From positions 434,001-498,000 of the forward strand of contig CANMFM010000006.1 of NCBI GenBank assembly GCA_947497175.1: a stretch of DNA of 64,000 nt, read 5' to 3'. Made by a program: the position numbers and the translations under genes. A model generated the notes under the pieces. The model made no database searches. It saw nothing but the letters and a program-made list of their open reading frames with translations, and had not been told where the DNA came from. The stretch comes from an uncultured Aquimarina sp. (GTDB lineage: Bacteria; Bacteroidota; Bacteroidia; Flavobacteriales; Flavobacteriaceae). Positions 43,901 to 52,406 of the stretch are shown in pieces (the stretch's first letter is position 1; each line of letters begins with the position of its first letter).

Positions 43901-45229
43901 ATGCAAAAAAGAATATGTATTATTGGAGCAGGGCCGAGTGGAATTACGGCACTCAAAAACTTGAAAGACAAAAACCTCGAAGTACTTTGTTACGATCGTA
44001 ATAAAGAAGTAGGCGGTAATTGGATTTTTTCTGAAGACGAGAGTCATTCTAGTGTTTTTGAAACCACTCATATTATAAGTTCAAAAACCTTGTCTCAATA
44101 TGAGGACTACACTTTTGATGATTTTGATAAAACGGTGGCAGATTATCCTTCTCATGATGAGCTTAGAAGATATTTTCAGGCGTATGCGAGGCATTTTGAG
44201 CTGTATCCATTTATAGAGTTCGAAACATTTGTAAAACACTGCAAAAGAATAGGAGATAACCAATGGCATATAACCATACTACAAGATGGCAAAGAAAAGG
44301 TTGAGGTTTTTACAGATGTAGTTGCCTGTAATGGTCATCATTCCGTACCAAGAATGCCACAATATCCAGGCAAGTTTACAGGAGAGTTTATACACTCTCA
44401 TAGCTATAAAAAGGCCGCCCCATTTTCTGATCAAAGAGTTTTGGTCATTGGAGGTGGTAATTCTGCTTGCGATGTAGCTGTCGAGACTAGTCGAGTGAGT
44501 AAAAAAACGAGTATAAGTTGGAGAAGAGGATATCGTATTATCCCAAAATTCTTTTTTGGATTACCGTCTGATATCGTGGGAGCACGTTCTTCATGGCTAC
44601 CCATCAAAATTAGGAGTTGGTTAAATGATCGATTGCTGAATATATTGCTTGGTAAAAATAAGCTATATGGTTTGCAAGAGGTAAAGACAAAATTTGGGGA
44701 AACGCATCCAACAATTAATGATGAACTATTATATAAAATTAGGCATGGTAAAGTACATCCTAAAGTTGATATCGAGAAATTAGACGAGAATATGGTGTAT
44801 TTTAAAGATGGAACTCAAGAAGAAATAGATGTGATTATTGCCTGCACTGGTTATGTTCTAAAACATCCTTTTTTTGAAGAGTCATTTATTAATTATAGTG
44901 ACGGACCTGTACCCTTATATTTAAAAATGTTTCATCCGGAATATCATGATCTGTTTTTTGTAGGTATGTTTCAACCCTTAGGATGTATATGGCCGGGATC
45001 AGAGTTACAAAGTAAAGTTTTAGCTAATTATTTAACAGGAGAATGGGAACTGCCTGAGAACATAAAAGATCTATGTAAAAAAGAAGTAACAACCCCACAT
45101 TACAAACAAATCAATACACCAAGGCATACCATTACAGTAGATTATCATGCTTTTAGAAAAGCGCTATTGAAACACTTGCCTAAAAATTGGATATCTAAAC
45201 AACCAAAACCCATTTCAAAAAGTGCTTGA
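43901..45229 (+). CDS. Flavin-containing monooxygenase
   Basis: 442 aa. FAD-binding GAGPSG (9-14), the FMO fingerprint FxGxxxHxxxY as FTGEFIHSHSY, NADPH-binding GGGNSA and the late ACTGY motif. It resembles class B monooxygenases that oxygenate nitrogen or sulfur in soft nucleophiles such as trimethylamine; which substrate is not visible. Its stop overlaps the ATG of the M23-like gene (TGATG). Confidence 0.9.
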   Translation: MQKRICIIGAGPSGITALKNLKDKNLEVLCYDRNKEVGGNWIFSEDESHSSVFETTHIISSKTLSQYEDYTFDDFDKTVADYPSHDELRRYFQAYARHFELYPFIEFETFVKHCKRIGDNQWHITILQDGKEKVEVFTDVVACNGHHSVPRMPQYPGKFTGEFIHSHSYKKAAPFSDQRVLVIGGGNSACDVAVETSRVSKKTSISWRRGYRIIPKFFFGLPSDIVGARSSWLPIKIRSWLNDRLLNILLGKNKLYGLQEVKTKFGETHPTINDELLYKIRHGKVHPKVDIEKLDENMVYFKDGTQEEIDVIIACTGYVLKHPFFEESFINYSDGPVPLYLKMFHPEYHDLFFVGMFQPLGCIWPGSELQSKVLANYLTGEWELPENIKDLCKKEVTTPHYKQINTPRHTITVDYHAFRKALLKHLPKNWISKQPKPISKSA

Positions 45230-45942
45230 TGAACAATAATCATTTCACTACATTTATCTCGAGTCTGTCCCAAAGTTTCATTCCGTTAATTTCTTCAGAG
45301 TTTTCTAAAGAAGAGTACATTGCTATAGACCTATCTAAAAATAATGAAGATCTTGCCACAATCGATGTGTCATCTTCAAAAGCATTTGAGGAGTATATTG
45401 CCCTGTATTTAATTAGAAATAAGGCAAAGGTGGCTTATGGAGGTTACAACGAAGTACGAAACATTTATAGAAGAAGTACACATTTTAATCAACTAGACCC
45501 TGAAACCGAGCGTAATATTCATTTAGGAATCGATGTATGGTGTGATGCTAAAACCGAAATAATGGCTCCGTTAGACGGGAAAATACATAGTTTTAAAAAC
45601 AATAATCATTATGGGGATTATGGCCCTACAATAATAGTAGAGCACACCTTTGATGAGATAACTTTTTATACCTTGTACGGACATCTAACCTTAGATTCTC
45701 TGATTAATTTAGAGATTGGTCAAAAGGTGAAAGCAGGAGAGATTATCGCACGTTTAGGAGACGCATCTGTCAATGGGGATTATGCTCCTCATTTACATTT
45801 TCAAATTATTAAAGATTTACAAGGAAATATTGGAGATTATCCTGGGGTTTCTAATAAAAAAGATCTTAGTTTTTATCTTCAAAACTGTCCAGATCCTAAT
45901 GTGTTAATAAAGATTGACAAAGATGAAATAACCAAATTATAA
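45229..45942 (+). CDS. M23-like metallopeptidase domain protein without export signal
   Basis: 237 aa from the ATG at 45229. A LytM/M23 domain (about 85-220): HLGIDVW (HxxxD), LYGHL and HLHFQ keep the zinc ligands. No signal peptide or TM is seen. Segments such as APLDGKIHSF, GDYGPTIIVEH and GDYPGV match the M23-like part of large cytoplasmic phosphotransferase/M23/aminotransferase fusion proteins rather than cell-wall hydrolases. Coupled to the monooxygenase gene. Its substrate is unclear and may not be peptidoglycan. Confidence 0.85.
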   Translation: MNNNHFTTFISSLSQSFIPLISSEFSKEEYIAIDLSKNNEDLATIDVSSSKAFEEYIALYLIRNKAKVAYGGYNEVRNIYRRSTHFNQLDPETERNIHLGIDVWCDAKTEIMAPLDGKIHSFKNNNHYGDYGPTIIVEHTFDEITFYTLYGHLTLDSLINLEIGQKVKAGEIIARLGDASVNGDYAPHLHFQIIKDLQGNIGDYPGVSNKKDLSFYLQNCPDPNVLIKIDKDEITKL

Positions 45943-46089
45943 TTACGCATTATCTCTTGGCTGATGTACCTCTCGTTTATTTTTGTTTTGAGGATTAATT
46001 TCTTTGCCATCCGCCTCTTTTTGTTTAATATTTATGGCACTTTCTTCAATACTATTTTTTTGATGTTGTATTTTATTATCCTTTTCCAT
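45943..46089 (-). CDS. 48-aa hydrophilic protein
   Basis: An ATG at 46089 opens 48 codons, MEKDNKIQHQKNS then Glu/Lys/Asn-rich sequence ending HQPRDNA, closed by TAA at 45943, directly abutting the stop of the convergent M23-like gene. Highly charged, likely disordered. Supported by a clean frame, plausible codon use and the good fit to the gap; no homologue recalled with certainty. Confidence 0.5.
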   Translation of the reverse strand: MEKDNKIQHQKNSIEESAINIKQKEADGKEINPQNKNKREVHQPRDNA

Positions 46090-46186
46090 GATTATTGTAA
46101 TTAAATGAACACTTTAATTTAAAATAATTTTTATGGGTATTGAAACATCTTATAAATTTTTAACTTTAAAAGTTAAGAAATTACAA

Positions 46187-46215
46187 AAAAACCTGAAGTA
46201 TAGCTTCAGGTTTTT
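46187..46215. terminator. Bidirectional terminator before the 3' end of secA
   Basis: Perfect 12-bp stem AAAAACCTGAAG/CTTCAGGTTTTT, 5-nt loop. It faces the 3' end of secA, whose stop is at 46251, and can also stop transcription from the left. Confidence 0.88.
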
Positions 46216-46250
46216 ATAGTATAAGGGTGTGTAATAACTCTTAACGTTGT

Positions 46251-49200
46251 TTACTCATTTACAAGGACCCATTCTCCTTTTTGGATTAACGGGATGGCTT
46301 GTTTGTATTTCATGGTTTTATTCTCACCGCTCATTACATGCTTGATAGTTACTTTGTCATTACGACCAATTTTAGGTTGTTCGCGAACGATAGTTTCTGT
46401 TACCTGAGGGCGTCCTTGAGTTTGTCCTGCGGCTCTGTTTTGCGCCGCACGCTCATCCATATTAGGGATTTCTTCTTTAGAAGTTTCGAGCTTTTCTTTT
46501 CTGCGTACTTGACGCGCTTCAGAAATATCCTGAGTATTGCCCGTGGGTAATTCTCCTTTAAATAAGAAAGAAATCACATCTTTATTAACGTTGTGAATCA
46601 TAGATTTAAACAACTCAAATGCTTCAAATTTATAGATTAACAATGGATCTTTTTGCTCGTGCACGGCAAGCTGTACACTTTGTTTTAATTCATCCATTTT
46701 GCGCAGATGAGTTTTCCAGGCATCGTCAATAATGGCAAGTGTGATGTTTTTTTCGAAATCTGTAATTAATTGTTTTCCTTCAGTTTCATATGCTTTTTCT
46801 AAATCTGTAGCAACATTTAGGCTCTTAACACCATCTGTAAACGGAACCAGAATTCTTTCATATTTACTAGAAGGGTCTTCGTACACCTGTTTAATTACCG
46901 GATAAGCAGCTTCGGCATTACGTTTCATTTTATCTTGATAGTGCTGATACGCTGCTTTATAAACTTCACCCGCAATTTTTTGCTGATCCATTTTTTCAAA
47001 TTCTGCTTCAGAAACAGGACTGCTCATCGAGAAATAGCGAATCAACTCAAATTCGAAGTTTTTAAAGTCTTGAGCTATTTTATTGCTTTCAGTAATTACC
47101 TCGGCCGTATCGTAGATCATATTAGCAATGTCGACTCTAAGACGTTCTCCAAACAAGGCATGATAGCGACGTTTATAGACCACCTCACGTTGTGCGTTCA
47201 TTACATCATCATATTCTAATAATCGTTTACGAACCCCAAAGTTATTTTCTTCTACTTTTTTCTGAGCTCGTTCTATGGATTTAGAGATCATCGAATGCTG
47301 GATCACTTCACCTTCTTTTAATCCCATTCTATCCATCATCTTAGCGATACGCTCTGATCCAAATAAGCGCATTAGATTGTCTTCTAGAGAAACGTAGAAC
47401 TGAGAACTTCCCGGATCTCCTTGTCGACCAGCACGACCACGCAACTGTCTATCTACACGACGCGAATCGTGACGCTCTGTACCTACGATAGCTAAACCAC
47501 CCGCGGCTTTTACTTCGTCTGATAGTTTAATATCGGTACCACGACCTGCCATATTGGTTGCTATGGTTACCATTCCTGTATTACCGGCTTCGGCAACTAT
47601 ATCTGCTTCTTTTTTATGAAGTTTCGCATTCAAGACATTGTGTGGAACTTTGCGAATTGTAAGCATGCGGCTTAGTAATTCAGAGATTTCTACAGAGGTA
47701 GTACCTATAAGTACAGGCCTTCCTGCTCTAGAAAGCGCCGTTACTTCTTCGATTACGGCGTTATATTTTTCACGCTTCGTTTTGTATACTAAATCTTCTT
47801 TATCATGCCTTGCAATGGGTCGATTTGTAGGAATTTCTACTACATCTAATTTGTAGATTTCCCAAAGTTCTCCTGCTTCGGTAACCGCAGTACCAGTCAT
47901 ACCTGATAGTTTGCGATACATTCTAAAGTAGTTCTGTAGTGTAACCGTTGCAAAGGTTTGAGTGGCATCTTCAATCTTTACATTCTCTTTCGCTTCAATT
48001 GCCTGGTGCAGTCCATCGCTATAACGACGGCCATCCATAATACGGCCGGTTTGCTCGTCGACAATTTTTACTTTGTTATCCATCACTACATACTCGACAT
48101 CTTTTTCAAATAAAGAATATGCTTTTAATAGTTGACGTAATGTATGGATGCGCTCACTTTTTACACTATATTCTCTAAAAAGATCTTCTTTCTTTTCGGC
48201 TTCTTCTTCTTTAGATAATCCCAGATTTTCGATTTTAGCGATTTCCATCCCTATTTGAGGCAATACAAAGAAATCCGGATCATCTTTACCTGATAAGTAT
48301 TCTACACCCTTATCTGTAAGATCGATTTGATTATTTTTTTCTTCAATTACATAATACAGATCTGCATCAACTTTATGCATCTCACGATTATTATCTTGCA
48401 TATAGAAGTTTTCGGTTTTTTGAAGTAAGAGTTTAACTCCTTCTTCACTTAAAAACTTGATTAATGCTTTGTTTTTTGGAATTCCTCGGTATACTTGTAG
48501 TAATTTGAAACCTCCTTCTTTGGTATTTCCTTCTTTAATCAGCTTTTTAGCTTCGGCCAGTACCGTAGTAAGATATTTTTGCTGTACAGAAACGATATCT
48601 GCAATTTTTGGCTTTAGCTCGTCAAATTCATGTACATCTCCTTTTGGAATTGGTCCTGAAATAATCAAAGGTGTACGTGCATCATCAATTAATACAGAAT
48701 CTACTTCATCGATAATGGCATAATTATGCGGGCGTTGCACAAGATCTTCGGGAGCATGAGACATATTATCTCTTAGGTAGTCAAAACCAAATTCATTATT
48801 GGTACCATAGGTAATATCTGCATTGTATGCTGCTCTTCGTTCTGCTGAGTTTGGTCTATGATTATCAATACAATCAATAGTGAGGCCATGAAACTGAAAA
48901 ATAGGAGCCATCCATTCACTATCTCGACGCGCAAGGTAATCGTTAACCGTTACTAAATGTACGCCATTGCCTGATAATGCATTTAGGTATACAGGTAATG
49001 TTGCGACTAAGGTTTTACCTTCACCGGTTTGCATCTCGGCTATTTTACCTTGATGCATAGCAATACCACCAATAAGCTGCACGTCGTAGTGCACCATATC
49101 CCACTTTACTTCTTTACCGGCTGCATCCCAGCTAGTAGCCCAAATGGCTTTGTCATCATCAAGAGTTATATAGTCTTTTGTTCCTGAAAGCTCACGATCA

Positions 49201-49607
49201 TATGTTGAAGCAGTAACTTCTATAGTATCATTATTAGTAAAACGTTTAGCGGTTTCTTTAACTACTGCAAATGCTTCTGGAAGAATCTCGTCTAAGATTT
49301 TTTCTGTGGCATTATATGCTTCATCTTTAAGTTTATCGATTTCAACATATATATCTTCTTTTTTGTCGATATCTTCAACAGTATTAGCCTCTTCTTTTAG
49401 TTTTTCAATTTTGGAGTTAATCTCTGAGCGAGCGTGATCTATTTTATTTTTGAATTCAATAGTTTTTGCTCGTAGCTCATCATGTGAAAGGCCCTCGAGT
49501 GATTTTTCGGCTTTTTTTACTAATTCAACTTTTGGTTGAATTTCTTTGATGTCTTTTTGGGATTTGTCCCCGACAAACACTTTTAATACAGAATCTAAAA
49601 TTCCCAT
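46251..49607 (-). CDS. secA: Preprotein translocase ATPase SecA
   Basis: 1118 aa, about 200 longer than E. coli SecA. Walker A MQTGEGKT, DEVDSVLIDDARTPLI, the Q-motif and the motor-2 sequence GRGTDIKL/RGRAGRQGDPG are intact. The extra length lies mainly in the preprotein crosslinking domain (about 325-480), and an Arg/Gln-rich tail with a short domain TIKHVMSGENKTMKYKQAIPLI replaces the zinc-binding CxCxSG end, as in other Bacteroidota. It drives export through SecYEG. Monocistronic. Confidence 0.97.
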   Translation of the reverse strand: MGILDSVLKVFVGDKSQKDIKEIQPKVELVKKAEKSLEGLSHDELRAKTIEFKNKIDHARSEINSKIEKLKEEANTVEDIDKKEDIYVEIDKLKDEAYNATEKILDEILPEAFAVVKETAKRFTNNDTIEVTASTYDRELSGTKDYITLDDDKAIWATSWDAAGKEVKWDMVHYDVQLIGGIAMHQGKIAEMQTGEGKTLVATLPVYLNALSGNGVHLVTVNDYLARRDSEWMAPIFQFHGLTIDCIDNHRPNSAERRAAYNADITYGTNNEFGFDYLRDNMSHAPEDLVQRPHNYAIIDEVDSVLIDDARTPLIISGPIPKGDVHEFDELKPKIADIVSVQQKYLTTVLAEAKKLIKEGNTKEGGFKLLQVYRGIPKNKALIKFLSEEGVKLLLQKTENFYMQDNNREMHKVDADLYYVIEEKNNQIDLTDKGVEYLSGKDDPDFFVLPQIGMEIAKIENLGLSKEEEAEKKEDLFREYSVKSERIHTLRQLLKAYSLFEKDVEYVVMDNKVKIVDEQTGRIMDGRRYSDGLHQAIEAKENVKIEDATQTFATVTLQNYFRMYRKLSGMTGTAVTEAGELWEIYKLDVVEIPTNRPIARHDKEDLVYKTKREKYNAVIEEVTALSRAGRPVLIGTTSVEISELLSRMLTIRKVPHNVLNAKLHKKEADIVAEAGNTGMVTIATNMAGRGTDIKLSDEVKAAGGLAIVGTERHDSRRVDRQLRGRAGRQGDPGSSQFYVSLEDNLMRLFGSERIAKMMDRMGLKEGEVIQHSMISKSIERAQKKVEENNFGVRKRLLEYDDVMNAQREVVYKRRYHALFGERLRVDIANMIYDTAEVITESNKIAQDFKNFEFELIRYFSMSSPVSEAEFEKMDQQKIAGEVYKAAYQHYQDKMKRNAEAAYPVIKQVYEDPSSKYERILVPFTDGVKSLNVATDLEKAYETEGKQLITDFEKNITLAIIDDAWKTHLRKMDELKQSVQLAVHEQKDPLLIYKFEAFELFKSMIHNVNKDVISFLFKGELPTGNTQDISEARQVRRKEKLETSKEEIPNMDERAAQNRAAGQTQGRPQVTETIVREQPKIGRNDKVTIKHVMSGENKTMKYKQAIPLIQKGEWVLVNE

Positions 49608-49796
49608 AATTATGGATATATTTTATCGAGATTTTCAAGCTGTACTATCTTTGATAGCTATTCTTGATCGTTTTTAGCCTATGGTATAGGTGATTATATT
49701 CCTCATGTTTAGGAATACCGATATCTCTGGCTATAAAAGCCTTATTATACAATACTTTTATGCTATATTTTAGCATATAGGTGGCGTAATTTACGC

Positions 49797-49824
49797 AAAA
49801 AAAAAGCCTCTTTCGAGACTTTTA
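49797..49824 (-). terminator. Terminator of the DUF2795 gene
   Basis: AAAAGCCTC/GAGACTTTT stem (one C-A mismatch) with TTTC loop. On the minus strand a T-run of nine follows. It is 17 nt past the stop codon. Confidence 0.7.
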
Positions 49825-49840
49825 ATACTATATTAAATAT

Positions 49841-50062
49841 TTAATATTCATCCTCATTCCAAAGATAATCTTCATCTGTAGGATAATCAGGCCATATTTC
49901 TTCTATAGAGTCATAAGAATCTCCTTCATCTTCAATTGCTTGTAAATTTTCTACAACCTCCAAGGGTGCTCCAGTACGAATTGCATAATCTATTAACTCG
50001 TCTTTTGTAGCTGGCCAAGGTGCATCACTTAAATAAGATGCTAATTCTAAAGTCCAATACAT
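49841..50062 (-). CDS. DUF2795 family small protein
   Basis: 73 aa. MYWTLELASYLSDAPWPATKDELIDYAIRTGAPLEVVENLQAIEDE is the DUF2795 helical core, followed by an acidic Tyr/Trp/Asp-rich tail. Family function is not established. Cytoplasmic, separate transcript upstream of secA. Confidence 0.88.
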   Translation of the reverse strand: MYWTLELASYLSDAPWPATKDELIDYAIRTGAPLEVVENLQAIEDEGDSYDSIEEIWPDYPTDEDYLWNEDEY

Positions 50063-50175
50063 ATGTTTACTGGTTTAATTTTTTGCAAAAATAATTTTTT
50101 AGTTTAAAAAGTCAAGTAAAAAATTAATTATTTAAACAATAATTATAAGAACGTGATTTTCCAGGGTTTTCCCTT

Positions 50176-50201
50176 ACTAATTTCGCAGTACCGAAATTAG
50201 T
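50176..50201. other. 10-bp perfect hairpin over the stop codon of the adenosyltransferase gene
   Basis: ACTAATTTCG (50176-50185) and CGAAATTAGT (50192-50201), loop 6 nt, with the stop codon of the minus-strand gene (50197-50199) inside one arm. No T-run follows on the minus strand; T7 follows on the + strand, where no gene ends. It may protect or pause the 3' end of the mRNA. Confidence 0.5.
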
Positions 50202-50775
50202 GCGATTTTTTTGATGGCACCCACTTAATTTCATCTGCTTTAAGATCGTGGGTCAACTTTCGTGCCAGTACAAAAAGATAGTCAGATAGTCGGTTTAAAT
50301 ATTTCAAAGTATCTGCTTCAAATGGCTCTATGTCGTAGAGAGCAGTAGCCAATCGTTCGGCTCTTCTGCATACACAGCGGGCAATGTGACAGAATGACAC
50401 AGTTTGATGTCCGCCGGGTAATACAAAGTGTGTCATCGGAGGCAGGGATTCGTTCATTCGGTCGATCTCTTTTTCCAGTAACTCAATATCTTCATCAATA
50501 ATAGTAGAGATATTTAACCTTTTTTGACCACTTTTCAGAACGGCTTTTTCAGGATCGGTTGCCAACACAGCACCAACTGTAAAAAGTTTGTCCTGTATGG
50601 TGATTAGCATTTGTTTGCTGAGCTCATCAATCTTTTGATCTCTAATTAATCCAATATGCGAATTTAGTTCATCAACGGTGCCATAGCTTTCGATACGAAT
50701 GTGGTGTTTAGGAACTCTGGTACCACCAAAAAGAGCTGTTGTGCCTTTATCTCCGGTTTTTGTATATATTTTCAT
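50197..50775 (-). CDS. Cob(I)yrinic acid a,c-diamide adenosyltransferase, PduO type
   Basis: 192 aa. The N-terminal KIYTKTGDKGTTALFGGTRVPK (ATP-binding) and the helix-4 signature SFCHIARCVCRRAERL are clear PduO/ATR features. It makes adenosylcobalamin from cob(I)alamin and ATP, and supplies methylmalonyl-CoA mutase, whose chaperone MeaB is encoded at 36.4 kb. Single gene. Confidence 0.94.
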   Translation of the reverse strand: MKIYTKTGDKGTTALFGGTRVPKHHIRIESYGTVDELNSHIGLIRDQKIDELSKQMLITIQDKLFTVGAVLATDPEKAVLKSGQKRLNISTIIDEDIELLEKEIDRMNESLPPMTHFVLPGGHQTVSFCHIARCVCRRAERLATALYDIEPFEADTLKYLNRLSDYLFVLARKLTHDLKADEIKWVPSKKSH

Positions 50776-50818
50776 TAAAATCTAAGTGTATTTTGATCGT
50801 TTTTATATTTAAAGTACA

Positions 50819-51253
50819 TTATTTGGATAACAACAAAACATCTTCTGTATAGTTTTGATTACACCATATATATTTTTTATAAATTTTACCTGGTATCTCT
50901 GAATGATCTATTTTTTCATTGACAAAACCAAATTTCTTATAGAAAAGTTCAAGATTTTTAAACGGAAGGCACCATATTTTTTTATTTTGAAGGGCTACTT
51001 CTAGCAGATGTGAAACTACTTTTTGAGCGATTCCATATCCTCTAAAATCATCAAAAACATAGATCCCTCCTAATTCAAAATTTTGAGAATCGATAGTTAC
51101 TAATCGTCCTAATCCACATGTTGTGTTTTCGATCTCTGCCAGCGCTATATATTCTGTTTTATATTGTGATAAAGTAAATCCTATAGCTTTGTATTTTTGA
51201 TTAATCCATTCTAGTTCATTAGGAGTTGCTCTTCTAATTGTTACCTTTTTCAT
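50819..51253 (-). CDS. GNAT family N-acetyltransferase
   Basis: 144 aa from the ATG at 51253; a frame extending to 51373 is not needed because the domain starts KKVTIRRATPNE. The acetyl-CoA site is GGIYVFDDFRGYGIAQKVVSHLLE (about 73-96), and a late ELFYKKFGF follows. The acceptor is unknown. The small membrane gene at 51258 lies 4 bp upstream. Confidence 0.88.
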   Translation of the reverse strand: MKKVTIRRATPNELEWINQKYKAIGFTLSQYKTEYIALAEIENTTCGLGRLVTIDSQNFELGGIYVFDDFRGYGIAQKVVSHLLEVALQNKKIWCLPFKNLELFYKKFGFVNEKIDHSEIPGKIYKKYIWCNQNYTEDVLLLSK

Positions 51254-51257
51254 TAGA

Positions 51258-51425
51258 TTATTTCTTTTCTTTTTTGTCAAAGTAATTCTTTTTAAAATTA
51301 CGTTTTTTACGACCATATAATTTGCTTTTATTTCTTTTGGTGTTCCAGGAAACAAGGATAAATAAAAGGGCAATCCCTATGATCATTAAAATAAGCTGGG
51401 TTTCTTCAGAAAGAGAATTGAACAT
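51258..51425 (-). CDS. 55-aa single-pass membrane protein
   Basis: ATG at 51425 to TAA at 51258-51260. A hydrophobic helix (about 11-26, LILMIIGIALLFILVS) follows a short N-terminus MFNSLSEETQ, then a very basic tail (NTKRNKSKLYGRKKRNFKKN...). The positive-inside pattern puts the tail in the cytoplasm. It ends 4 bp before the GNAT gene, so both are likely one transcript. Function unknown. Confidence 0.7.
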   Translation of the reverse strand: MFNSLSEETQLILMIIGIALLFILVSWNTKRNKSKLYGRKKRNFKKNYFDKKEKK

Positions 51426-51534
51426 TATTTTTTAGCTTTTAGAGTAAAAGTAGAAAAATGGTTTTAATTGCTTTATAAGATTAACTTAGTATTTGCAGAG
51501 TGAAGTATATTAAAAATATTAAATTTGCTGTGCT

Positions 51535-52155
51535 ATGGAATTTTCATCAAAATTATTAGAAAAAGCAGTTTACGAAATGTCGCAGTTACCTGGTATAGGA
51601 AAGCGTACTGCTTTACGATTGGTATTGCATTTATTAAGGCAACCAGAAACCCAAACAGAGCATTTAGTAAAAGCTTTAAGCACCTTACGAAATGAAATTA
51701 AATTCTGCCAGAATTGCCATAGCATAAGTGATGTGGCTGTATGTGATATTTGCAGCAATCCAAATCGGGTTAGAGACCTCATTTGTGTTGTAGAGGATAT
51801 TCGCGACGTTATGGCAATCGAAAGTACCGGGCAATATAGAGGCTTGTATCATGTGCTAGGGGGAAAAATTAGTCCCATGGATGGTGTTGGACCACAAAAT
51901 TTAAATATTGGTTCCTTAACTGAAAAAGTTAAATCAGGAGAAGTAAAAGAATTGATATTTGCCTTAAGCGCTACGATGGAAGGAGATACCACTAATTTTT
52001 ATATCTATAAACAATTAGAAGGAATAGAAATCAAAACATCTACCATCGCTCGAGGTATTGGTGTTAATGATGAATTAGAGTATGCAGATGAAATTACACT
52101 TGGCAGGAGTATTATAAATAGAATTCCTTTTGAGAATGCCTTAAAGAATTCTTAA
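51535..52155 (+). CDS. recR: Recombination protein RecR
   Basis: 206 aa, standard length. N-terminal helix-hairpin-helix ([17 protein letters not shown]), four-Cys zinc finger (Cys58, 61, 70, 73), a Toprim domain with [16 protein letters not shown] and the late [22 protein letters not shown]. Works with RecO and RecF in gap repair. Start ATG at 51535. Confidence 0.96.
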   Translation: MEFSSKLLEKAVYEMSQLPGIGKRTALRLVLHLLRQPETQTEHLVKALSTLRNEIKFCQNCHSISDVAVCDICSNPNRVRDLICVVEDIRDVMAIESTGQYRGLYHVLGGKISPMDGVGPQNLNIGSLTEKVKSGEVKELIFALSATMEGDTTNFYIYKQLEGIEIKTSTIARGIGVNDELEYADEITLGRSIINRIPFENALKNS

Positions 52156-52172
52156 ATAAAGAACTATAAAAC

Positions 52173-52327
52173 ATGAAACGATTAGTTTTGTTATTTTGTT
52201 TTCATGTTCTGTAGGATTAAAAAATTTAGTACTCTTTAAAAAAATAGACCTAAGAATTGTAAGTACATTATCTATTGGTGATAGTAAAGAGGATCAGGAA
52301 GAAGTAAATATTTTAAATAAAATTTAG
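52173..52327 (+). pseudogene. Frameshifted small lipoprotein gene remnant
   Basis: ATG at 52173 encodes MKRLVLLFCFHVL and stops. With a one-base shift in the T-rich stretch (about 52196-52203) the reading continues as FSCSVGLKNLVLFKKIDLR... to a TAG at 52325-52327. Joined, the N-terminus looks like a lipoprotein signal (MKRLVLLFCFFSCSVG). A decayed or sequencing-shifted gene; its short length keeps confidence moderate. Confidence 0.45.
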
Positions 52328-52406
52328 TACAGAAAAACTAATTTTTAAGCTGAATTTTAATTAAATTCGCAAAAAAACAAACATACAAACACTTTTAATT
52401 AAGGAT

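Noticed and set aside
46935-47856. Several 70-90 codon frames opposite secA
   Set aside because: Fully inside an intact essential gene on the other strand; no family resemblance.
50819-51373. Longer start for the GNAT gene
   Set aside because: The extra N-terminus runs antiparallel to nothing conserved, overlaps the 55-codon membrane gene, and the domain begins at the ATG at 51253.
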